Shown here one piece after another: positions 18,037-27,883 of a DNA stretch of 56,150 bases. The stretch spans positions 1-56,150 of the forward strand of contig NZ_JAHBYG010000026.1 in assembly GCF_019636075.1 (NCBI RefSeq). Reading direction: 5' to 3'. The notes beneath the pieces were generated by a model. It searched no databases and was not told where the DNA came from. It saw nothing but the letters and a program-made list of their open reading frames with translations. The DNA comes from Ferrovibrio sp. (GTDB lineage Bacteria; Pseudomonadota; Alphaproteobacteria; Ferrovibrionales; Ferrovibrionaceae). The first letter of the stretch is position 1; the number at the start of each line of letters is the position of its first letter. A program made the position numbers and the translations under genes.

Positions 18037-18524
18037 GCATCGCGATCTCCGCCGCCCCGCATATCGATACCTCGGCGCTGGTGAAGAAACTGGCCGGCGA
18101 GAGCAAGTTGGACCTGGTGGCCGACCCCACGCCCGCGCTGGTGCGCGCCTATGGCTTCCAGACGCTGTACGACATGCCCCTGCCCTTGCAGACCGATATC
18201 CGCAAGCGGCTGATCACCGAGCATAAGGCCGCCCTGGTGGGCAAGCCCGCACTGTTCGAGCATGCGGTATTTCCCTGGCTGGCCGATTGGATGCGCTGGC
18301 ATTGGGGCCAGACCCCTGCGGAAGCCTGGGAAGAGATCATCGCGCTGGGCAAGGCCTGCGCCGCCAGCTATGGCCGCATCGTGCATGTGGCCGATGGTCC
18401 GCGCAAAGGCTACGACGGCTATGCCTGGCTGGATGTGCGCAATGGCAAGCAGATCGACATCCTGCTGCATCAGCTCTATGCCCAGCTCGGCGTGACCGAC
18501 AAGGTCGAGATCGTTACGCTTTAA
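18033..18524 (+). CDS. conserved-looking hypothetical protein of the sugar operon
   Basis: Protein of 163 residues, not confidently recognised. It starts within the CmcI stop (ATGA), so it is coupled to it. It is soluble, with no signal or membrane segment. A Trp-rich stretch (FPWLADWMRWHWG, about 85-97) and GKAC precede GRIVHVADGPRKGYDGYAW. The pattern vaguely recalls P-loop kinases that have lost the Walker A motif, but no nucleotide-binding motif can be seen. It is the last gene before a terminator. Confidence 0.6.
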   Translation: MSIAISAAPHIDTSALVKKLAGESKLDLVADPTPALVRAYGFQTLYDMPLPLQTDIRKRLITEHKAALVGKPALFEHAVFPWLADWMRWHWGQTPAEAWEEIIALGKACAASYGRIVHVADGPRKGYDGYAWLDVRNGKQIDILLHQLYAQLGVTDKVEIVTL

Positions 18525-18543
18525 TCGGTAAAGGCTTCGGCCA

Positions 18544-20814
18544 TCAAAGGGGCGCCCGGCGCAGGCTGTGCGCCCCTTCTATTTTGTTGTTGAGATAGAA
18601 TTCGTCGCGCGGGAACAGATCCGAAAGCGGCGCCTTGTCGCGCGGCATGTCTGGCGTCCAGATCAGCGGCGCCTCGGCGAACATCGCGCCATAATCCTGT
18701 ACATGGGGATTGCCCAGCGTGAGATGCGCAATGCTTTGCGGCATTGCCAGGCGGCGCGCCAGTTCGGCCGCGTCGAAGGCAATCGGATCATTGCTGCCCA
18801 CCAGCACCGAACTCGGCAACAACAGCAAGACATGGGGAAACACGCTGGCGAAGGTTTCGGCCACCCGCCGCGTGGGCGCCCATTGCACATACAGCCCGCC
18901 AGGCGCTAGGCGCTGGCGCACCTGCTGCAGGAATTCGCGGCTATACAGCAGGCCGCTATGCGAGCCTTCCGGCAGGATGGCATCGGCCTGGATCACATCG
19001 TAGAGCGTGGCCTCGCGCGCCAGCAGCCGGCGGCCATCGCCGTATTCCAGCGTATAGCGCGGATCTTCCAGCATGCGGTGGATAGCGCTGCCAGGAAATG
19101 CATCCGCGTAATTCTCCAGCACATCCAGCACCGGGCCGACCAGCTCGATAGCGCGCACGCTTTCGGTGGCCGGCGAAATCCCCGCCGCCCAGGGCGTGCC
19201 GCCGCTGCCAACGCCCACCGCCAGCACCCGCTTGGGATCGGGATGCAGCAAGGGCCCCACGGCGCCGAGAAACTGGTGGATCGGCAAAAACGGAATCCGC
19301 CCCTGGGAAAACCCCTGGATGAACATCGGAAAGCCCTGGGAATCGCCACCCTGGGCATCGCTGCCCTGCGGCAGACCACGGAAATACGCCACGCCGGAGC
19401 GATCTTCCGACCAGGCCACCACATGATCGGGATTGCGCTTATGCAGCCGGTTCCAGAACGTGTCGTTGTCTGGCAACACCAGGCCCACAAGCAGGCAGCC
19501 CAGAGCCGCCGCCCAGCCGACGCGCACACCCAACTGCCGGCGATTTGCGCGCGGCAGCCAGAACAGCAGCAGCAGCAGCGACAACATTGCCAGCGCCACC
19601 AGGCTACCCGCCGTACCCAGGATATGCAGCGACAGCAAACCAGTGCCCACCGAGCCGGCGGCATTGCCCGCGATATTGGCAAGCTGCACCCAGCCCACCC
19701 GCGCGCCCACATCGGCCAGATCGCGCTGCACCGCGCGCTGCACGAAGGGGAAGGTCATTCCGATCACGAAGGCCGGCGGCCCCACCACCAACAGCACCAG
19801 CAGCAGGTTCAGTGCCAGTGCCGCACCGCCCAGGCGCGAGTGATCCACCTGCAGCAGGCCATCCAGCGGCGCCACCGGCACCAGCAGCCACAACACCAGG
19901 ATCAGCAAAGCCGCCAGCAGAAAACCAAAGGATTGGGTAAGGAAAAAGGCCGGGCGCGGATCGCGGATGCGGGTGGCCATGCGCGCGGCCAACGCCATGC
20001 CGGCGCCATCGGCCAACAGAAAGATGCCCAGCACGGTGGGAAACAGATAGGCGTGATACTGCCCCACCTGCCCGAACAGCCGCACCCACACAATCTCCAG
20101 CGCCACGATCACATAGCCCGACAGAAAAACCAGCAGGCACCACAGCTTCAATCCGCCCCATTCCGGTATGCCCTGCTTCGGCTTGTCGTCAGCCTTCTGC
20201 GCGATGGGAATGGTTTCCGGCAAGCGCATGAGCAGCGACAGCGCAATGCCGGCGGCAGCAAAATCCAGCACGGCGGCCAGGATCAGGGCGCCGACGAAAC
20301 CGATATTGCCCACCAGCAACCAACCGCCCAGCAGCGCGCCAAGGCCGGCACCCAGCGTGTTGAGGCCGTAAAGCTTTGCCACCTTCTCGGCCACCGTATC
20401 CAGCGACGTGGCGATGGCGCGCGACAACAGCGGCAACGAAGCGCCCATCAGCGTGGTGGGCAGCACCAGGCCGATGAAACAGAGCGCGAAGATCGCCGCC
20501 GGTTCGTCCACCGTGCCGGCCAGGCCGATGGCCAGGAAATCGTAGAGAAAGAATTTGGAGATCAGCGCGAACAGCGCCACCAGGCTTTCGGCAATAGCGA
20601 AACCCAGCAGGGCCCGGCGTGGCCCCAAACGGTCGGCATAGCGGGCCCCCAGCAGGGATCCAAGCCCCAGGCCGCAAAGGAAGGCACCCACCACCAGGGC
20701 GGCACTGATCGTATCGGAGCCGGCGAAGATGCCCAGCAGGCGTTGCCAGACGATCTGGCATAACAGGGCGGCGAAACCGGAGCAAAAAAACGCAAATGCC
20801 AAACGCGCGGTCAC
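18544..20814 (-). CDS. fused MFS / spermidine synthase-like membrane protein
   Basis: Protein of 756 residues with a GTG start preceded by AGGGGTGG. The N-terminal about 500 residues contain roughly twelve hydrophobic helices with MFS-like signatures (GLGLGSLLGARYADRLGPRR). The C-terminal 230 residues form a Rossmann domain like spermidine synthase: VLAVGVGSGG, AIELVGPVLDVLE and YDVIQADAI. The acidic residues of true aminopropyl transferases are only partly kept (QADAI instead of a DS/D-rich motif), so aminopropyl transfer is doubtful. Its end converges on the sugar operon. Confidence 0.85.
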   Translation of the reverse strand: MTARLAFAFFCSGFAALLCQIVWQRLLGIFAGSDTISAALVVGAFLCGLGLGSLLGARYADRLGPRRALLGFAIAESLVALFALISKFFLYDFLAIGLAGTVDEPAAIFALCFIGLVLPTTLMGASLPLLSRAIATSLDTVAEKVAKLYGLNTLGAGLGALLGGWLLVGNIGFVGALILAAVLDFAAAGIALSLLMRLPETIPIAQKADDKPKQGIPEWGGLKLWCLLVFLSGYVIVALEIVWVRLFGQVGQYHAYLFPTVLGIFLLADGAGMALAARMATRIRDPRPAFFLTQSFGFLLAALLILVLWLLVPVAPLDGLLQVDHSRLGGAALALNLLLVLLVVGPPAFVIGMTFPFVQRAVQRDLADVGARVGWVQLANIAGNAAGSVGTGLLSLHILGTAGSLVALAMLSLLLLLFWLPRANRRQLGVRVGWAAALGCLLVGLVLPDNDTFWNRLHKRNPDHVVAWSEDRSGVAYFRGLPQGSDAQGGDSQGFPMFIQGFSQGRIPFLPIHQFLGAVGPLLHPDPKRVLAVGVGSGGTPWAAGISPATESVRAIELVGPVLDVLENYADAFPGSAIHRMLEDPRYTLEYGDGRRLLAREATLYDVIQADAILPEGSHSGLLYSREFLQQVRQRLAPGGLYVQWAPTRRVAETFASVFPHVLLLLPSSVLVGSNDPIAFDAAELARRLAMPQSIAHLTLGNPHVQDYGAMFAEAPLIWTPDMPRDKAPLSDLFPRDEFYLNNKIEGAHSLRRAPL
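18547..18578 (+). terminator. terminator of the sugar operon, overlapping the opposite gene's end
   Basis: AAGGGGCGC (18547-18555) pairs perfectly with GCGCCCCTT (18570-18578), followed by a T-rich run (CTATTTTGTTGT). The hairpin lies inside the last codons of the convergent MFS gene, so one sequence both codes and terminates. Confidence 0.75.
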
Positions 20815-20885
20815 TGCACCACCCCTGTCTGATTACGCCCCCATTACATCCAGAGTGGCGCGAAACAGCGGCGGTTGCAACCGGA

Positions 20886-22118
20886 TCAATCTTCCTCCAG
20901 ATCCTCCAGCCCTTCGCAATGTTTGATCTGGGCGCCGCTGATATTCATGTCGGTGGTATCCGACAAGGTGAAATCCATGCCCTCCAGCACGGCGCCGCGA
21001 AAATCCGTACCCACCAGCTTGGTGCTGGAAACGATAGGGTAGTATACCCGCCCGGTGCGCGTACTATCCGGCGAATAGATATCGGCGCCAGACAGCCGGG
21101 CGCCGCGCAGGGAGGCGCCGGTGAGGTCGGCGGCGGCGAAATTGGTGCCCGAGCAATCGGCTTCGTCGAAGGCGGCCCGGCGCAGATCGGTGTTGGTGAA
21201 ATTGGTGAAAGTAAGCTGGGCGCGGTTGAACTGCGCGCCCGGCATCGAGGCACCACCGAAATCCATGCCGCGCAAGTCGCAGCCGGAAAAATCCAGGCCC
21301 GGCAGTTTCTCGCCGGCAAAGCGTGCGCGCTCGCCCTGGCTGCCATTGGATGCCACCCACAGCGAATGCTGCTTCAGTTTCACTTCCACTTCGGGCGGCA
21401 GGTTGATCACCCGGCGATAGACCGCGCCGCTCAGATCGGCGCCGGAAGTATCGGCCTGGCCGAGATCGACATTGCGTAGATTGGCGCTGCGCAGGTCGCA
21501 GCCGATCAGGCGCGCGCCTTCCAGCCGCGCCCCCATCAGGTTGCATTCCTTCATCTTGGCGCCGCTGAAATCGGCACCGCTCAGATCGGCGCCGGCCAGG
21601 TTCACGCCATACAGGCTGGCCCGGGCGAAATTGGCGCCCTTGGCCGAGGAAACCGACATGTCGGCTTCGTCCAGCTTGCTGTCGGAAAGATTGGCATTCT
21701 CCAGAAAGGCCTCGCGGAACGAAGCCAGTTTTTTCTTTTTTTTGCCCTTCTCGGCCGTGAGGATCATGCCGGGTCGCAGATCCACCTGCTTCAGGGTCAC
21801 ACCCCGCAGGATGGCGCCCAGAAAGTTGGCGCCGCGCAGATCGGCGCGGTCCAACAAGGCATCGGTCAGATCGGCACGGGTGAAATCGGCGCCGAACAGA
21901 TCGGCGCGGCGCAGCTTGGCGCCCTTCAGCTTGGTTTCCTGAAACAGGCAGCCGGGCAGCACGGCATCATCCATCACCACGCCGGTGAGATCCAGGCGCG
22001 ACAGGTTTTCCGCGCGGCGTTGCAGGCGCTCGGCCTCCTTGCCTTGCTGCATCAGAAAGGAGGCATGCTTCTTCAGGGCGGTAAGGAAAGCGGGGGGCGG
22101 TGGCTTAAGCTCCGCCAT
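20886..22118 (-). CDS. pentapeptide-repeat protein
   Basis: Protein of 410 residues. After an N-terminal helical region (1-45) come two long runs of A(D/N)LxX pentapeptides (about 50-250 and 290-400) that should form right-handed quadrilateral beta-helices. The runs are interrupted by a Lys-rich loop (EKGKKKKKLASF, about 120-131) and by a non-repeat segment with Trp near residue 265. The ATG with GGAG upstream was preferred to a longer frame starting 63 bases earlier. Function not predictable: pentapeptide proteins include gyrase-protecting factors and scaffolds. The MFS gene follows 71 bases downstream on the same strand. Confidence 0.85.
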   Translation of the reverse strand: MAELKPPPPAFLTALKKHASFLMQQGKEAERLQRRAENLSRLDLTGVVMDDAVLPGCLFQETKLKGAKLRRADLFGADFTRADLTDALLDRADLRGANFLGAILRGVTLKQVDLRPGMILTAEKGKKKKKLASFREAFLENANLSDSKLDEADMSVSSAKGANFARASLYGVNLAGADLSGADFSGAKMKECNLMGARLEGARLIGCDLRSANLRNVDLGQADTSGADLSGAVYRRVINLPPEVEVKLKQHSLWVASNGSQGERARFAGEKLPGLDFSGCDLRGMDFGGASMPGAQFNRAQLTFTNFTNTDLRRAAFDEADCSGTNFAAADLTGASLRGARLSGADIYSPDSTRTGRVYYPIVSSTKLVGTDFRGAVLEGMDFTLSDTTDMNISGAQIKHCEGLEDLEED

Positions 22119-22245
22119 GGCAAACTCCGTTATCTGTCCGGGCCTGGATTCACGGTTCGGAAATCCTTGGCGCGAGCGCACAGATTACGGATATCGCCTG
22201 CGCCTGCAAGCGGCCCACCGGCAGAATGCCGGCCTTTACACCCGG

Positions 22246-23604
22246 CTATACCGCCTTGGCATGACGCGGGGTGGCAACCGGTATGGCATGGGCATCGAAA
22301 GCCGCCGCAGCCAGCCGCACCAGCGGCCGGTAGGCATCGGGTACGCTTACCGCCCAGCCATTCAGTTGCACGATGCCATCCTCGGCCAGACCTTGCAGCG
22401 TGTCTTGCGACGGCAACAATACCTGCGGCGCCATGCCGAATTGCCGGGCTATCTCGGCCACGTCCACCCGCAGGTCGCACATCAGGCGCTCGATCACCGC
22501 CCGGCGCAGCCGGTCCAGCGCACTCAGCCGCACGCCGCGGGTTACCGCCAGCCGCCCGGCATCGATGGCAGCCGCATAGCGGTCCAGCGGCACGACATTC
22601 TGCACATAAAGATCAGGCAAGGCACCGATGGAGGATGCGCCCAGGCCCAGCAGGGTTTCCGAGGCATCCACCGTATAGCCCTGGAAATTGCGCCGCAGCC
22701 GCCCTGCCCGCATAGCCTGCACAAGGCTATCGTCGGGCTTGGCGAAATGATCCAGCCCCACGGCTTCATAGCCCGCTGCCAGCAGGGTATCGGCAATCGC
22801 CTGGGCCTGGGCCCAACGCGCCGGGCCATCGGGCAGGCTGGCCTCGTCGATCAACCGCATATGCTTTTTCATCCAGGGCACATGGGCATAACCGAATACC
22901 GCAAGCCGGCTGGGCCCCAACGCGGCCATGGCACGGGCGGTGGCGGCCACGCTTTCGACCGTCTGGTGCGGTAGGCCGTAGATCAGATCGATATTCACCG
23001 CCGCGATGCCGGCTTCGCGCAACCAGCCGATCACCTGCGCGGTCTCGTCCAGGCTTTGCAGCCGGTTCACGGCCTTCTGCACCCGGGTATCGATATCCTG
23101 CACGCCGATGCTCACCCGGTTCACGCCGGCCTCGGCCATGGCCTGGATGGTTTCGCGGGCCAGGCCGCGGGGGTCGATCTCGATGGCGAATTCGCTGCCC
23201 GGCTGGCGCGGAAAACGCCCATAGATATGCCGCGCCAGATCCAGGATATCTGCCGGCGCCAGAATGGTGGGCGAACCGCCGCCCCAATGCATATGCCCGG
23301 CCGGCCGCTGTCCGGTCAGATCGGCCAGCATGTCCACCTCGCGCTTGAGGCGTTGCAGATATTCCGCCACCGGAGCATAGCGCCGGGTCAGCTTGGTGTG
23401 GCAGCCGCAGAACCAGCACATCGTGTCGCAAAACGGCACATGGGCGTATAGCGACACCGCCTCCCCTTCAGGCAGCCGGCTCAGCGCGCCGGCATAATCC
23501 CAGGCATCGATGCCTTCATGGAACTGCACGGCGGTGGGATAGCTGGTATAGCGCGGCACGGGCCGCGCGGCGTATTTGGCAAGCAGGTCTGCGGATAATG
23601 TCAT
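22246..23604 (-). CDS. hemN: oxygen-independent coproporphyrinogen III oxidase (HemN)
   Basis: Radical SAM enzyme of 452 residues that decarboxylates coproporphyrinogen III in heme synthesis without oxygen. It opens with PVPRYTSYPTA, typical of HemN. The 4Fe-4S/SAM cluster cysteines are Cys59, Cys63 and Cys66 in HVPFCDTMCWFCGCH. YGLPHQT and GLDHFAKPDDSL further support true HemN rather than HemW. A TTG 48 bases earlier overlaps the upstream regulator stop, but the ATG at 23604 matches the family's N-terminus. Confidence 0.92.
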   Translation of the reverse strand: MTLSADLLAKYAARPVPRYTSYPTAVQFHEGIDAWDYAGALSRLPEGEAVSLYAHVPFCDTMCWFCGCHTKLTRRYAPVAEYLQRLKREVDMLADLTGQRPAGHMHWGGGSPTILAPADILDLARHIYGRFPRQPGSEFAIEIDPRGLARETIQAMAEAGVNRVSIGVQDIDTRVQKAVNRLQSLDETAQVIGWLREAGIAAVNIDLIYGLPHQTVESVAATARAMAALGPSRLAVFGYAHVPWMKKHMRLIDEASLPDGPARWAQAQAIADTLLAAGYEAVGLDHFAKPDDSLVQAMRAGRLRRNFQGYTVDASETLLGLGASSIGALPDLYVQNVVPLDRYAAAIDAGRLAVTRGVRLSALDRLRRAVIERLMCDLRVDVAEIARQFGMAPQVLLPSQDTLQGLAEDGIVQLNGWAVSVPDAYRPLVRLAAAAFDAHAIPVATPRHAKAV

Positions 23605-23648
23605 GCCGCCTGCATAGCCGGCGGGAAACGCCGCCGCCTTGATCTCGA

Positions 23649-24572
23649 TCAACCTTGGCGGCGGCGGAATTGCATCGGGGTGATGCCGACATGCTTGGCG
23701 AAGAACCGGCTGAAATAGGCCGGATCCTCAAATCCCAGCGACAGCGCCACCGCCTTCACCGGCAGCATCGTAAAGGTCAGGTCTCGTTCGGCCTCGCGCA
23801 ACAGGCGACGATTCAGCAGGCCCAGTGCCGACAGGCCGAATGCTGCGCGGCTGATGCGATTGAGATGGGTTTCCGATACCCCCAACTGCGCAGCGTAATG
23901 GCCGATGCGGCGCTGCTGGCGGAAATCGCGGTCGATCAGGGCCTGCAATTGCATGGCCAGGCGCTGTTGCCGTCCGCTCTCGCCGGTCTCGCGCTGCGCT
24001 GTCCGCCAGAGCCGCCAGGCCGCCAGCAGGATCACCAGCAGATGCGCCTCCAGCGCGGCTTCGCGGCCCTCTGCGCTGCCGGCGAATTCCCGCGCCAGCG
24101 CTGCCACCGCAGCCGCGATATCGGCGGCCTCGTCCCGCTCGCCGGTTCCCTCGCCCTTCCGGCCGGCAAGCGGCAACCGCACCGGGCCGGCCTGCAACAA
24201 CAATCCGCTCATGTCGCCCGCCATGGCCAGCAGCCGCTCGGCCCGCCCGGTCATGGCGGTAAGCACATGGCCCTGGATATCGCGGGAAAACCGGTAGCCA
24301 TGGGGCACCCGGGCCGGCACCAGCACCAGGATGGGCGGCTGCAACGCAAACCTGGTTTCGCCCAGGAGGGCTTCCGCCGAGCCCGAGCCAATGTATAGAA
24401 TTTGAAAGAAATCCCGGTGCCGATGGGGCCGGATTTCCCAATCATGCAGGGCCGAGCGGGCCGCGATGGACTCGCTATGGAGCCAAGATTCATGCTGATT
24501 TTTCAGCCCCTCGCCATACAGCCCGAAGGTTGGGATGGGCGGCTGAACGGTTATGAGCGGTCTGCGAGACAT
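23649..24572 (-). CDS. pobR: AraC-family regulator, PobR-type
   Basis: Protein of 307 residues. An N-terminal cupin-like ligand domain (about 45-130, with HRHRDFFQILYI) precedes a C-terminal double helix-turn-helix (about 205-305). The latter has QLGVSETHLNRISRAAFG and the conserved AraC end ALSLGFEDPAYFSRFFAKHVGITPMQFR. It is divergent from the 4-hydroxybenzoate hydroxylase gene, so activation of pobA in response to 4-hydroxybenzoate is the likely role. The function assignment rests on position and similarity to PobR-type regulators. Confidence 0.85.
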   Translation of the reverse strand: MSRRPLITVQPPIPTFGLYGEGLKNQHESWLHSESIAARSALHDWEIRPHRHRDFFQILYIGSGSAEALLGETRFALQPPILVLVPARVPHGYRFSRDIQGHVLTAMTGRAERLLAMAGDMSGLLLQAGPVRLPLAGRKGEGTGERDEAADIAAAVAALAREFAGSAEGREAALEAHLLVILLAAWRLWRTAQRETGESGRQQRLAMQLQALIDRDFRQQRRIGHYAAQLGVSETHLNRISRAAFGLSALGLLNRRLLREAERDLTFTMLPVKAVALSLGFEDPAYFSRFFAKHVGITPMQFRRRQG

Positions 24573-24576
24573 GTTT

Positions 24577-25846
<1,270 letters not shown>

Positions 25847-25885
25847 CCCGCAACACCCCTGGCAAGCGCATCGCGCTTCCACTTT

Positions 25886-25916
25886 ATCGGCCGGCCGATT
25901 TGCGCCATTCTGGCGC
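25886..25916 (+). promoter_or_regulatory. palindrome and start-adjacent hairpin before opgC-like gene
   Basis: ATCGGCCGGCCGAT (25886-25899) is a perfect 14-base palindrome. Immediately after it GCGCCA-TTC-TGGCGC (25902-25916) can fold into a 6-bp hairpin that abuts the start codon, where a ribosome site would be expected. No Shine-Dalgarno sequence is visible. Confidence 0.45.
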
Positions 25917-25919
25917 GTG

Positions 25920-27125
25920 ATGAAACCTGTCCGCAGCCCTGAACCGGCCACGCCGCCGCGCAGCGCCCCGCTTTCAGCCGGGGTAAAGCCGGAGCGCGAT
26001 CTGCGGCTGGATTTCTTTCGCGGCCTTTCGCTGCTGTTCATTTTCCTGAACCATATCCCCAACAATGTGGTGAGCTGGATTTCCAACCGGAATTACGGCT
26101 TCTCGGATGCGACCGAGATTTTCGTATTCATCTCGGGCTATTCGGTGATGCTGGCCTATGGCGGATTGCCGGCACGATCCGGCTATGTCGTCACCTTCGC
26201 GCGAGTGTGGAAACGGGTCTGGCAGATCTACACCGCCCATATCTTCCTGTTCATGATCTTCATCACCCATATCGCCTATGTGAGCAGCCGGTTCAATCCG
26301 GTTTTCGCCGAGGAAATGGGTATCGCCGATCTGTTCGATGCGCCGCATATCCTGTTGCTGCAAGCCATCATCCTGCGCTTCAAGCCGGCGAATATGGACG
26401 TGTTGCCGCTGTATATCGCGCTGCTTTTCGTGTTCCCCTTCCTGCTGCCGATCCTGCAGCGCTGGCCTAACCGGCTGCTCGCCGCCTCGCTGCTGCTCTG
26501 GGCCGTGGTGCAGCGCACGCACTGGAATTTTCCGGCCCATCCGGAAGGCGGCTGGTTCTTCAATCCGCTGGCCTGGCAATTCCTGTTTCTGCTGGGCGCC
26601 TGGTGTGCGCTGAAACGGCACGAGGCGCCCTGGCGCAAATTGCCCAAGCGCCCAACCCTGGCCATTGCCGCGCTTTATCTGATCTTTTCCTTTGCCATCG
26701 TGGCCACCTGGCATTATCCGCCCTGGGGCGCCTATGTGCCGGATTGGCTGAAGCTGATTCTCTATCCGGTGGACAAGACCGAGCAGGATGTTCTGCGCCT
26801 GCTGCATTTCCTCTGCCTGGCCTATGGCATCGCGCTGTTGGTGAAACCGCAGGCGGCGTGGTTCGACTGGCGCATCGCGCGGCCGATCATCCTGTGCGGC
26901 CGGCATTCGCTGCATGTCTTCTGCGCCGGCATCTTCCTGTCGTTTGCCGCGCAATTCATCCTGGTCGAATTCCATCCCGGCTATGCGATGCAATTCGCCG
27001 TCAGCTTCGGCGGCATCGCCCTGCTGATCGGCCTGGCTGAGTTGATGACCTGGTACAAGAAAGCCGAAACCGTTCCCCCATCCTCACGCTCCGGCAGTTC
27101 CATGCCGACAAAGGCGGCCGAATGA
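25920..27125 (+). CDS. opgC: OpgC-type membrane acyltransferase
   Basis: Integral membrane protein of 401 residues of the OpgC family. In E. coli, OpgC succinylates osmoregulated periplasmic glucans. The conserved opening is RDLRLDFFRGLSLLFIFLNHIPNN (about 25-48), with the catalytic-type His in LNH. About ten hydrophobic helices follow, with SGYSVMLAYG and a CGRHSLHVFCAG motif near the end. The preceding GTG is an alternative start. The gene overlaps the next by four bases (ATGA) and forms an operon with two SGNH-hydrolase-like proteins, which suggests acylation of a glucan or other envelope polysaccharide. Confidence 0.85.
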   Translation: MKPVRSPEPATPPRSAPLSAGVKPERDLRLDFFRGLSLLFIFLNHIPNNVVSWISNRNYGFSDATEIFVFISGYSVMLAYGGLPARSGYVVTFARVWKRVWQIYTAHIFLFMIFITHIAYVSSRFNPVFAEEMGIADLFDAPHILLLQAIILRFKPANMDVLPLYIALLFVFPFLLPILQRWPNRLLAASLLLWAVVQRTHWNFPAHPEGGWFFNPLAWQFLFLLGAWCALKRHEAPWRKLPKRPTLAIAALYLIFSFAIVATWHYPPWGAYVPDWLKLILYPVDKTEQDVLRLLHFLCLAYGIALLVKPQAAWFDWRIARPIILCGRHSLHVFCAGIFLSFAAQFILVEFHPGYAMQFAVSFGGIALLIGLAELMTWYKKAETVPPSSRSGSSMPTKAAE

Positions 27126-27883
27126 TGCGCTTGGCTTCCCTCCTGCTGCTGTTGCCCCTGCTGGCATTCGCGCTGCCCGGCCAGGCTCAGCCCCTGCTGA
27201 CCATGCCAGAGCGCTGCGCCTCGCCAGACAGCCTGCATTATGTGGATGCGCCCTTACACAATCTGGCCGCGCGGCTGAAAACCGACGAACCGGTGCGACT
27301 GTTCGTGCTGGGCACTTCCTCGTCGATGCGCGAGGCAACCCATGGCCTGCCGCGCACCTATATCGCCGGCCTGCCCGAGGCTTTGCAGCCTCTATTGCTC
27401 GGCCGGTCGCTCGACATCGTCAATCTGTCCCAGCGTATGCAATCGACGCAGGAGATGCGCCGCAAGATCGCCACCGATATCATCCCAGCCAGGCCCGATC
27501 TCGTGCTATGGCAGACCGGTGCCGTGGAAGCCGGGCGGCAGACCGATGTGAACACCTTCGGCGAAGCGCTGATGGATGGCTTGCAAGCATTGCGCGCCGC
27601 GAATATCGACGTGGTGCTGGTGGGGCCGCAATACCGGCCGCGGCTTTCCGCACTGGTGGATGCCCGGGCCATCAACAATTACATGGCGTTGATTGCCGAA
27701 CGCGAGAATGTGCCGTTGTTTCCGCGCTATGAGATCATGCTGTACTGGTCGGAGAATGGCCGCTTCGATGGCAGCACCAACAACACCGAATTGCAGATGC
27801 GCGAAGCCGAAATGCAAAATCGCTGCCTTGCGCTCGGGCTGGCGCAGATGATCCAGCGCGCCGTGGCAATGGCGCGGAAATGA
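27122..27883 (+). CDS. SGNH-hydrolase-like protein lacking catalytic His
   Basis: Exported protein of 253 residues with a signal peptide (1-22, ending AQA). The fold resembles an SGNH hydrolase: block I is VLGTSSSM with a possible Ser, and block III reads LWQTGAVE where GxN would be expected. The C-terminal Asp-x-x-His block is missing (the corresponding region reads TNNTELQMREAEMQN). The Asn of block III is also absent, so it is probably inactive or altered. It overlaps both neighbours by four bases. A companion role to the intact paralogue downstream is likely. Confidence 0.7.
   Translation: MMRLASLLLLLPLLAFALPGQAQPLLTMPERCASPDSLHYVDAPLHNLAARLKTDEPVRLFVLGTSSSMREATHGLPRTYIAGLPEALQPLLLGRSLDIVNLSQRMQSTQEMRRKIATDIIPARPDLVLWQTGAVEAGRQTDVNTFGEALMDGLQALRAANIDVVLVGPQYRPRLSALVDARAINNYMALIAERENVPLFPRYEIMLYWSENGRFDGSTNNTELQMREAEMQNRCLALGLAQMIQRAVAMARK

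Noticed and set aside
18958..20763. Long open frame antisense to the MFS/spermidine-synthase-like gene
   Set aside because: The Gln/His/Arg-rich translation has no signal, domain or ribosome site; the opposite strand encodes a clear membrane protein.
18544..20814. Calling the fused MFS protein a true spermidine synthase
   Set aside because: Key acidic residues of the aminopropyltransferase site are not conserved; only the fold is supported.
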